From: JAAYCI01 sp964370045
GTDB taxonomy: Bacteria; Bacillota; Clostridia; Oscillospirales; Ruminococcaceae
Length of the DNA stretch: 26,081 nucleotides
Direction: 5' to 3'
NCBI GenBank assembly: GCA_964370045.1
Contig: CAYJGZ010000022.1
Location: 1-26,081 of the forward strand
In this document: in pieces, positions 13,393 to 19,750 of the stretch
Layout of the letters: each line of letters starts with the position of its first letter
How positions within the stretch are numbered: the stretch's first letter is position 1
Translations under genes and position numbers: made by a program
The notes under the pieces: model-generated
Database searches by the model: none
Told to the model about the DNA's origin: nothing
What the model saw: only the letters and a program-made list of their open reading frames with translations

Positions 13393-14748
13393 ATGGTAGC
13401 TATGAAAACACAGCAAAAAAATCAAAGTATCCCAAAGCTCGTGCTCAACAACGCAATTCCGGCAATTATCGCAATGATAATGGTGCTGGTGTACAACATG
13501 GCGGATATGTTCTTTATCGGGCAGACGAACGACCCACTGCAGGTGGCGGCGGTGTCGCTTGCAACGCCGGTGTTTATGGTATTTATGGCGCTTAGCTCGG
13601 TGTTCGGAATGGGCGGGGTGTCGCTTATATCCAGAAGCTTTGGCGAGGGCAAAGCAGGCTATGCAAAAAAAGTGTCCTCCTTTTGCTTTTGGGCGGCGCT
13701 TGCGCTTGGGGCTGTTTTGTCAGCGCTTATAGTGATTTTTTCAAACCCCTTGGCAGGTGTTTTGGGTGCGAGCAGTGACACGCTTGCCATGGTGGTGGAC
13801 TACCTCAGTATTGTTGCAATAAGCGGCCCGTTTATCCTAATATCCTCCGCTTTTTCCAATATCATCAGGGCGGAGGGCAACCCTAAAATCGCAACGCTCG
13901 GAATGATTGCGGGCAACCTTATCAATATTGTTTTGGACCCCGTATTCATTTTGGGTTTTGATATGGGCATTTCGGGTGCCGCCGTTGCAACTGTAATAGG
14001 CAATTTGTCTGCGGCGCTGTTTTATATTGTGTACCTGCTCAAGGGAAAAAGCAAGCTGAGCATTAAGCCCAAGGACTTCACCGCCGACAAAGCTACGCTA
14101 AAAAATGTTTTAAGCATTGGCATACCTGCATCGCTTGCAAGCCTGCTGATGAGCGTGTCAACGATTATTGTGAACGGGTTTATGGCAGGATACGGCGATT
14201 TGGCAGTGGCGGGTATTGGTGTAGCCATGAAAGTTACCATGATAACGGCATTTGTCTGCATAGGTTTTGGCCAGGGTGTTGCGCCGCTTTTGGGCCATGC
14301 TTATGGTGCTAAGGACTACAAAAAGTTCAGGGGGATTATGAGGTTTTCCGTGACGTTCAGCTTTGTGATGGGCGCTGCCCTGACGGCGCTCTGCTACTTG
14401 GGGCTTGAGCAGATAGTCAGCGCATTTTTGGCAGATGCGGGTGCTTATGCATACGCACTTTCGTTTGCAAGAGTACTGCTCATGAGCTCCTGCATATTCG
14501 GCGTGCTGTTCGTGATTGTAAATGCGATACAGGCCATTGGCGCAGGAACAGCATCGTTAATCTTGAATATCAGTAGGCAGGGGCTGTTTTTTATACCACT
14601 TGTCTTTATTTCAAATGCGGCGTTTGGTCTGTATGGCATTGTGTATACCCAGCCTATTGCAGACTTTCTGACACTTGCCGTCGCTGTGATTTTGTACAGG
14701 AAAGTAAGCAAGACGATGGCGAGAAACGAAATAATGCAAAAGGTGTAG
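13393..14748 (+). CDS. MATE-family multidrug efflux transporter
   Basis: A 451-residue polytopic membrane protein with two related halves of about six helices each, the MATE layout. The first half opens with AIPAIIAMIMVLVYNMADMFFIG and contains FGMGGVSLISRSFGEG; the second contains SIGIPASLASLLMSVSTIIVN and FGQGVAPLLGHAYGAKDYKKF. MATE pumps export cationic drugs or metabolites using Na+ or H+ gradients. The length agrees with the family (about 440-460). Neither the ATG at 13393 nor that at 13402 has a strong ribosome site, so the start is uncertain by three codons. It follows marR and its intergenic hairpin on the same strand, so it is probably co-transcribed with and controlled by that regulator. 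A strong hairpin follows at 14765-14813. The substrate is unknown. Confidence 0.93.
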   Translation: MVAMKTQQKNQSIPKLVLNNAIPAIIAMIMVLVYNMADMFFIGQTNDPLQVAAVSLATPVFMVFMALSSVFGMGGVSLISRSFGEGKAGYAKKVSSFCFWAALALGAVLSALIVIFSNPLAGVLGASSDTLAMVVDYLSIVAISGPFILISSAFSNIIRAEGNPKIATLGMIAGNLINIVLDPVFILGFDMGISGAAVATVIGNLSAALFYIVYLLKGKSKLSIKPKDFTADKATLKNVLSIGIPASLASLLMSVSTIIVNGFMAGYGDLAVAGIGVAMKVTMITAFVCIGFGQGVAPLLGHAYGAKDYKKFRGIMRFSVTFSFVMGAALTALCYLGLEQIVSAFLADAGAYAYALSFARVLLMSSCIFGVLFVIVNAIQAIGAGTASLILNISRQGLFFIPLVFISNAAFGLYGIVYTQPIADFLTLAVAVILYRKVSKTMARNEIMQKV

Positions 14749-14764
14749 CCCGTACATTTACAAT

Positions 14765-14813
14765 ACAAAGCACCACCCTCCGAGGCGTAAAAGCCTTTTG
14801 GGTGGTGCTTTGT
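14765..14813 (+). terminator. Strong hairpin between convergent genes
   Basis: ACAAAGCACCACCC (14765-14778) pairs perfectly with GGGTGGTGCTTTGT (14800-14813), a 14-bp stem. The loop holds a smaller AGGC/GCCT stem. It lies just after the MATE stop and between convergent genes, so it can serve both strands, although no long T run follows on either side. Confidence 0.65.
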
Positions 14814-14905
14814 GTGTGATAATACGTTTGTGTGCGCTTTTTAGCGTTAAGTCGCTTGGGCTGGCTAAGCACCTGCCCGAAAATCGCCTTAAATAGTGGA
14901 TGAGC

Positions 14906-17440
14906 CTAAGCTGTCTCTATTTTGCTGTCCTCTTGCAGGCCCAGCTGCTCTGTGGCGGTTTCCACCATCTTGTACTTTAAGATTTTACCTGCGGCGTTCA
15001 TGGGGAACTCTGTCACAAAACCTACGTACTTAGGAGTTTTATGCTTTGCCATGTGGCTACGCACATAATCTTTCATCTCGTCTTCGGTGGCGCTGACACC
15101 GTCTTTCAGGATAATGCACGCCATAATTTCCTCGCCGTACTGCTTGTCCGGCACGCCTATGACCTGCACGTCCTTTACCTTGTCGTGTGTGTACAAAAAG
15201 TCCTCGATTTCCTTGGGGTAGATGTTCTCGCCGCCACGGATAATCATATCTTTTATGCGGCCGGTGATTTTGTAGTTTCCGTCGGGGCGGCGGCGGGCAA
15301 GGTCGCCCGTGTGTAGCCAGCCGTCCGCATCTATGGCGTTTGCGGTGGCGGCGGGCATTTTGTAGTAGCCTCGCATGATGTTGTAGCCTCGTGCCACGAA
15401 CTCGCCGTCTGTCTCGTCCGGCAGGTCCTCGCCCGTCTGCGGGTCCACAATTTTGCACTCGATGCCGGGCAGCGGCTGGCCGACGGTGCTCACCTTGACC
15501 TCGATGGAGTCGTCCGCACTGGACATGGTGCACCCGGGGCTACTTTCGGTCTGTCCGAACACGATGGTGATTTCGGAGGCGTTCATCTTGTCGATGACAT
15601 CCTGCATCACCTTTACGGGGCAGGGGCTACCCGCCATGATGCCGGTGCGCATGTGCGAGAAGTCTGTTTTCTCAAAGTCCTCGTGCTCAAGCATGGCTAT
15701 AAACATCGTAGGTACGCCGTTGCAGGCGGTTATTTTTTGCTCGTTCACAGCTTGCAAAGACAGCTTGGGTGAAAAAGCAGGAATGGGCACCATGGTGGAG
15801 CCGTGCGTCATGCTGGCTGTCATGGAGAGCACCATGCCAAAGCAATGGAACATGGGCACATGTATGAGGAAACGGTCTGCGGTGGACAAATCCATCCTAT
15901 CACCGATGTTTTTGCCGTTGTTTATAACATTGTAGTGCGTGAGCATAACGCCCTTGGGAAAGCCCGTAGTGCCCGAAGTGTATTGCATGTTGCACACGTC
16001 GTGCGTGTTTATCAGTGACATGCGGCGGTATATTTCCTCCGCCGGCGTCTTTTGTGCGCACTGCATCGCATCTTCCCATGTAAGGCATCCGGGCTGAGTG
16101 CTTTCCACTGTGATGACGTTGCGCAGGAAGGGCAGGCGCTTTGTGTGCAGGGGCTTGCCGGCGGTGTGGCCTGCAAGCTCGGGGCACACCTCCTTTATGA
16201 TGCCCACATAGTCCGAATCCTTATAGCCGTCTATCATGACGAGCGTGTGCGTGTCGCTTTGGCGCAAAAGATATTCCGCCTCGTGGATTTTGTAGGCGGT
16301 GTTTACCGTGACGAGAATAGCGCCGATGCGCACCGCAGCCCAAAAGGTGATAAACCACTCAGGAACGTTTGTTGCCCAGATAGCAACCTTGTCGCCTTTT
16401 TTTACACCCATCGAAATGAGCGCACGTGCAAATGTATCCACATCCTCACGGAACTCTTCGTATGTACGTGTGTAATCCGTGGTGGTGTAGCTAAATGCGA
16501 GCTGGTTCGGAAACTCCTCTGTCACCCTGTCCAAAAGCTGTGGGAAGTTCAGGTCGATAAGCGTTTCTTTTTCCCAAATATACTCGCCTGTGCCCGCTTT
16601 GTTTTTAAGCAGGGGGCTTTTGGCGGTGTCTTTTTTTGTGTAGCGGGACATGTAGTTTGCAAACTGTGGAACAGCAATGCCCGGGTCCTCAATGTCGTCA
16701 GACCAACGCTTCACCCACTCGAGCGAGACATAACCTTCGTAGTTTATGCTCTGTAGCGCACGCATCATCTCGTCAATGGGCAGGTCACCCTCGCCCATCA
16801 TGCGGTAGCACACCTTGCCGTTCTCTATTACAGAATCTTTCATCTGTACATATTTTATGTATGCACCGAGGTTTTGCACAGTTTTCTCGGCGCTCTCGCC
16901 GGCCACACGATAAGGGTGATGAATATCCCACAGCGCCGCAACACTGTCAAAGGGCACTTTCTCCAAAAGGTTGTAAAGACGCCCTGTGTCTGCATATACG
17001 CCGTTTGTCTCCACCAGCAGTGTTACATCGTGTGCCTCTGCCACCGGAGCCAGGCTGCACAGCACACCTGCGATGAAATCGTCGTCCACCACGTCGCCCT
17101 CCGGCTGTGCCTTGCTGTCTGCCAAAACACGAATATAAGGTGTGCGCAATTTTTGCGCAAGCTTTATATACTCGGTGATTTCGCATATGTTTTCTTCCTG
17201 CTTTGTCCTGTCTTTCAGCGGTGCATCGGAGGAAAAACAGGGTATTTGAAGCCTCATAGCGCTTAGCTTGTCCAGTGTTTCGGGCAGGTGTTCCTCTGAA
17301 AAAGGCTGTGCGTTAACCGCATAAACATCCTTTCCGAGGCCTCTTACCTCCACGCCGTCATAGCCGAAATCCTTTGCGGAGGAAACAATATCCTGCCAGC
17401 TCCAATCGGGACACGCCAATGTAGAAAATGCTATCTTCAT
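14906..17440 (-). CDS. Fusion: sugar-phosphate isomerase/epimerase TIM barrel + acyl-CoA synthetase
   Basis: One uninterrupted 844-residue frame. Residues 1-268 form a xylose-isomerase-like TIM barrel: MKIAFSTLACPDW start, putative metal ligands E144 (LLVETNG), D172 (WDIHHP) and E241 (SLEWVKRW). The usual His of the HxKD motif appears as Gln199 (YVQMKDS), so metal use may differ. A short linker leads to a complete ANL (AMP-forming) ligase from about 290: P-loop YTSGTTGFPKG (487-497), FGQTESSPG (629-637), TGD (711-713), hinge GRIKD (727-731) and catalytic Lys819 (NAAGK). The ligase half resembles FadD-type medium-chain or aryl acyl-CoA synthetases; the substrate is not readable. The start ATG at 17440 follows AAAGGAA. 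A T-box leader with its own promoter lies directly upstream, so expression should rise when a specific tRNA is uncharged. Confidence 0.9.
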   Translation of the reverse strand: MKIAFSTLACPDWSWQDIVSSAKDFGYDGVEVRGLGKDVYAVNAQPFSEEHLPETLDKLSAMRLQIPCFSSDAPLKDRTKQEENICEITEYIKLAQKLRTPYIRVLADSKAQPEGDVVDDDFIAGVLCSLAPVAEAHDVTLLVETNGVYADTGRLYNLLEKVPFDSVAALWDIHHPYRVAGESAEKTVQNLGAYIKYVQMKDSVIENGKVCYRMMGEGDLPIDEMMRALQSINYEGYVSLEWVKRWSDDIEDPGIAVPQFANYMSRYTKKDTAKSPLLKNKAGTGEYIWEKETLIDLNFPQLLDRVTEEFPNQLAFSYTTTDYTRTYEEFREDVDTFARALISMGVKKGDKVAIWATNVPEWFITFWAAVRIGAILVTVNTAYKIHEAEYLLRQSDTHTLVMIDGYKDSDYVGIIKEVCPELAGHTAGKPLHTKRLPFLRNVITVESTQPGCLTWEDAMQCAQKTPAEEIYRRMSLINTHDVCNMQYTSGTTGFPKGVMLTHYNVINNGKNIGDRMDLSTADRFLIHVPMFHCFGMVLSMTASMTHGSTMVPIPAFSPKLSLQAVNEQKITACNGVPTMFIAMLEHEDFEKTDFSHMRTGIMAGSPCPVKVMQDVIDKMNASEITIVFGQTESSPGCTMSSADDSIEVKVSTVGQPLPGIECKIVDPQTGEDLPDETDGEFVARGYNIMRGYYKMPAATANAIDADGWLHTGDLARRRPDGNYKITGRIKDMIIRGGENIYPKEIEDFLYTHDKVKDVQVIGVPDKQYGEEIMACIILKDGVSATEDEMKDYVRSHMAKHKTPKYVGFVTEFPMNAAGKILKYKMVETATEQLGLQEDSKIETA

Positions 17441-17486
17441 AACAAACAGTTCCTTTCCTGTGTTTTTTACACTGTTTTCACCGCAC

Positions 17487-17519
17487 AAAAAAACGCCCCT
17501 TGCCTTTTGGCAAGAGACG
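17487..17519 (-). terminator. T-box terminator hairpin
   Basis: The minus strand reads CGTCTCTTGCC-AAAA-GGCAAGGGGCG followed by seven T residues. This 11-bp stem plus T run is the regulated terminator of the leader. It lies about 46 nt before the fusion-gene start. The competing antiterminator is formed by the T-box sequence at 17528-17546. Confidence 0.9.
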
Positions 17520-17797
17520 AAGTAATTTCTCCGCGGTACCACCCTTGTTTGGAGGGAAAGATGACATCCGAGCCGTCACGTTTACACTCCCACTTTGCGT
17601 GCGCTTACATAGCACACCGCCCCTGTAACGGAGGGCATCCGTCTGTGCCTACTTGCAAAAAAGCTTTCAGCTCACTGCTCCGGGAGGAGAGAACATCCGC
17701 ATTTCGCACCGTCTTTCAGCATGACGACGGCTCTCTGTGGCGCTTTGCAAAGGTTCGTTTCCCATCATTGCATTTCACGTCTAATTTATGCGATTGC
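17487..17797 (-). promoter_or_regulatory. T-box riboswitch leader (tRNA-sensing)
   Basis: The hallmark T-box AAGGGTGGTACCGCGGAGA (17546-17528) is intact and immediately precedes the terminator. Upstream, the transcript holds the AGAGAG apical motif of stem I with a CCGTC/GACGG stem, the CCCGGAGC segment at the stem I base, and a stem III-like AGACGG...CCGTTAC. The bulge reads TGGT, which pairs with a tRNA acceptor ending A73-CCA; Leu and Phe tRNAs have A73 while Ser has G73. My hand fold places the specifier in TTCTCTCC (17693-17686): CUC (Leu, 17689-17687) fits best, UUC (Phe, 17693-17691) is the alternative. Neither is followed by the usual purine. Uncharged tRNA would stabilise the antiterminator and turn on the fusion gene. 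Confidence 0.93.
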
Positions 17798-17802
17798 TAT
17801 AT

Positions 17803-17831
17803 ATTATATCGGATGGGAGAGGTTGTGTCAA
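17803..17831 (-). promoter_or_regulatory. Consensus promoter of the T-box transcript
   Basis: On the minus strand, TTGACA (17826-17831), a 17-bp spacer and TATAAT (17803-17808) are a perfect match to the primary sigma consensus. This is the strongest promoter in the window, as expected for a leader controlled by attenuation. Five of the six -35 bases (17827-17831) lie inside repeat copy B. Confidence 0.9.
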
Positions 17832-17977
17832 CATTTTTATGAAGTTGGAAGTGTCCAAATGCGGTGATTTGTTTTTTTGCCATATCCTACCTCGCCGCAG
17901 ATAGGGTAGGATATGGTGCTTTCTTCTTGTTCTTAATGCATTCTAAATCGCCTTTATGTGGTCACTTCCATGAAGTT
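17827..17977 (+). repeat. Dispersed palindromic repeat, copy B (MITE-like, possible 8-bp target duplication)
   Basis: Inner hairpin: CCATATCCTACC (17880-17891) pairs with GGTAGGATATGG (17905-17916). Outer imperfect inverted arms run from GGAAGTGTCC (17847) to GGTCACTTCC (ending 17969), with GGTGATTT and AAATCGCC inside. The arms are bounded by an identical 8-bp direct repeat ATGAAGTT at 17839-17846 and 17970-17977, as a transposition target duplication would be. The sequence after the hairpin (TTCTTCTTG, CTTAA, ATTC, AAATC) matches copy A at 11152-11278 in the opposite orientation. However, copy A also shares the GTCA-CATTTTTA flank outside the direct repeat, so the true ends are unresolved. 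No transposase is present. Confidence 0.75.
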
Positions 17978-18063
17978 TTGTGGGTAGTTTTGTACGTGCT
18001 GTAAATTTTGTGTTACCATACTGTTTACAATACATTGTACGTGTGTTTTCGTGCGCTGTAAGC

Positions 18064-18092
18064 TTGTGAAAACCCTGAAATTGTGCTATAAT
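18064..18092 (+). promoter_or_regulatory. Promoter of guanine deaminase
   Basis: TTGTGA (18064-18069), a 17-bp spacer and TATAAT (18087-18092). The start would be near 18099, giving a leader of about 120 nt. The leader holds a short GCGC-TCA-GCGC repeat near 18154-18164 but no purine riboswitch that I can recognise. Upstream, TGTAAA (18000-18005) and TTTACA (18024-18029) form an inverted pair of unknown significance. Confidence 0.6.
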
Positions 18093-18218
18093 TTCACTAT
18101 CAAAGCACAGTTGTTCATTATTGTTTTGTGGCACGAAAACCCGTTTTTTTGTTGCGCTCAGCGCGTTTCTTTTAATAGTAATTATAGTTCGACATAAACC
18201 GCTCCCAAGGAGTATATA

Positions 18219-19499
18219 ATGGTAATGGATACATTTGCACTTAAGGGTAATATCGTCTATAGCAAGTCATCGTCCGAGCTGAATATTCTGCCACAGCACA
18301 CGCTTGTGTGTGGGGATGGGCGTGTTGCGGGTGTCTTTGAAAAGCTGCCTGAAAAGTATGCGCATATTTCTGCACAAGACCTTGGCGACAGCATAATTAT
18401 GCCCGGAATGGCAGACCTGCACCTTCATGCGCCGCAGTTTGCGTTTCGGGGGCTGGGCATGGACCTTGAGCTACTCGATTGGCTAAACACGCACACCTTC
18501 CCCGAGGAGGCAAAATATTCGAATATGGCGTATGCGCAAAAGGCGTACGGCATGTTTGTGGATGCTTTGCTACGTAGCGGCACAACAAGGGCGTGTGTGT
18601 TCGCAACGGTGCACACCCCCGCAACACTGATGCTTATGGACAGCCTTGAAGAAAGCGGGATTGTGTGCCATGTGGGCAAGGTGAACATGGACCGCAACTG
18701 CCCCGACTTTTTGTGTGAGAAGGATGCAAGCACTTCGCTCGAGGACACTCGTGCGTGGGTTTCGCAGTGCAAGGAACGGTATGAGAACACAAAGCCTATT
18801 CTCACCCCACGCTTTATTCCCAGCTGTAGCGATGGGCTGATGCTGGGTCTTGCGGAGATACAGCGGCAAAGCGGACTTGCGGTGCAAAGCCACCTGTCCG
18901 AGAATCCATCCGAAATTGAGTGGGTGAAGCAGCTTTGCCCACAGGCAAAAAACTACGCTGATGCGTATCTTCGCAGCGGCCTTTTGGGAGGTGAGGATTG
19001 CCCCACCATCATGGCACACTGTGTGTACTCCGAAGGAGACGAGCTGCGTTTGCTTAAAGAACAGGGTGTGTGGGTGGCGCACTGCCCTGTGTCCAACACC
19101 TGCCTTTCCTCGGGTGTTGCGCCTGTGCAGGCCTTCTTGCAAAGCGGCATACACACGGGGCTTGGCTCGGACGTTGCGGGCGGATATTCCCTTTCGCTTT
19201 TTGATGTAATGGTGCAGGCTATCGAGGCCTCCAAGCTTCGTTGGCGCTTGCAGGACCAAAGCCTTGCGCCGCTTAGCTTTGCGCAGGCATTCTACCTTGC
19301 AACATGTGGTGGTGGCTCTTTCTTTGGCAGGGTGGGCAGCTTTGAAGAGGGGTACGAGTTTGATGCGCTGGTGCTGAATGACAGCGACATACCCTGTCCG
19401 TTCGAGCTGTCGGTTGCACAACGAATAGAGCGGCTGGTTTACCTTGGTGCACAAAAAAATATCACACATAAATATGTGGCAGGGCGCAGGCTTTGGTAG
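18219..19499 (+). CDS. guaD: Guanine deaminase (amidohydrolase superfamily)
   Basis: A 426-residue metal-dependent amidohydrolase, expected to convert guanine to xanthine plus ammonia in purine catabolism. The signature PGMADLHLHAPQFAFRG carries the H68xH70 pair and the APQ that typifies guanine deaminases. Other ligands are in place: H225 (VQSHLSENPSE), H267 (IMAHCVYS) and D318 (GLGSDVAGG). The C-terminal part returns to the small beta-sandwich domain (EFDALVLND). The start ATG at 18219 has AAGGAG 6 nt upstream. It is monocistronic in this window, with its own promoter at 18064-18092, and divergent from the T-box/ligase unit; repeat copy B separates the two. A related substrate such as 8-oxoguanine cannot be excluded. 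No xanthine-handling gene is in the window. Confidence 0.92.
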   Translation: MVMDTFALKGNIVYSKSSSELNILPQHTLVCGDGRVAGVFEKLPEKYAHISAQDLGDSIIMPGMADLHLHAPQFAFRGLGMDLELLDWLNTHTFPEEAKYSNMAYAQKAYGMFVDALLRSGTTRACVFATVHTPATLMLMDSLEESGIVCHVGKVNMDRNCPDFLCEKDASTSLEDTRAWVSQCKERYENTKPILTPRFIPSCSDGLMLGLAEIQRQSGLAVQSHLSENPSEIEWVKQLCPQAKNYADAYLRSGLLGGEDCPTIMAHCVYSEGDELRLLKEQGVWVAHCPVSNTCLSSGVAPVQAFLQSGIHTGLGSDVAGGYSLSLFDVMVQAIEASKLRWRLQDQSLAPLSFAQAFYLATCGGGSFFGRVGSFEEGYEFDALVLNDSDIPCPFELSVAQRIERLVYLGAQKNITHKYVAGRRLW

Positions 19500-19619
19500 C
19501 TTATCCTGTCAAAAAATGTCGGCTGTTCAATATTTAATTTTTACTTTGTGATATCCTACAAAATAATCTTTGTTTTTAAGCATATATTTGGCGGTTGCTT
19601 ATCTGTGCGAGGTTAAATT

Positions 19620-19648
19620 TTGACTGAATTTTGACCGATATATATTAT
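19620..19648 (+). promoter_or_regulatory. Promoter of the giant adhesin gene
   Basis: TTGACT (19620-19625), 17 bp and TATTAT (19643-19648), each one base off consensus. Transcription would start near 19655, giving a leader of about 95 nt that folds into the hairpin at 19674-19727. Other TTGACC and TATAAC sequences nearby have worse spacing. Confidence 0.55.
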
Positions 19649-19673
19649 AACGTATGTAAGAGATGGGATATTC

Positions 19674-19727
19674 TACGCAGTAGGAGAGCACCCCGCACCT
19701 CGCAAATGCTCGTTTTCCTACGCTGTA
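19674..19727 (+). promoter_or_regulatory. Leader stem-loop just upstream of the adhesin ribosome site
   Basis: GTAGGA (19680-19685) pairs with TCCTAC (19716-19721), continued inward by GAGCA (19686-19690) with TGCTC (19707-19711) across a GTTT bulge, and outward by TAC/GTA. The loop is C-rich (CCCCGCACCTCGCAAA). It ends about 8 nt before the AAAGGAG ribosome site (19735-19741). It does not match a riboswitch class I know; it may control mRNA stability or translation. Confidence 0.45.
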
Positions 19728-19750
19728 TCATCACAAAGGAGTGAAACACG

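Noticed and set aside
14821..14905. Third copy of the dispersed repeat (AAATCGCCTTAAAT near 14880)
   Set aside because: Only a short stretch resembles the right arm of copy B; no hairpin, TTCTTCTTG or opposite arm is present.
17686..17693. Serine (UCC) specificity for the T-box
   Set aside because: The bulge TGGT calls for a tRNA with A73, whereas serine tRNAs carry G73.
17943..18134. Possible 63-residue minus-strand protein between repeat B and the guaD promoter
   Set aside because: It overlaps the repeat arm and the guaD promoter and has no ribosome site or motif.
18099..18218. Purine riboswitch in the leader of guanine deaminase
   Set aside because: The conserved purine-aptamer core and three-way junction are not visible in this AT-rich leader.
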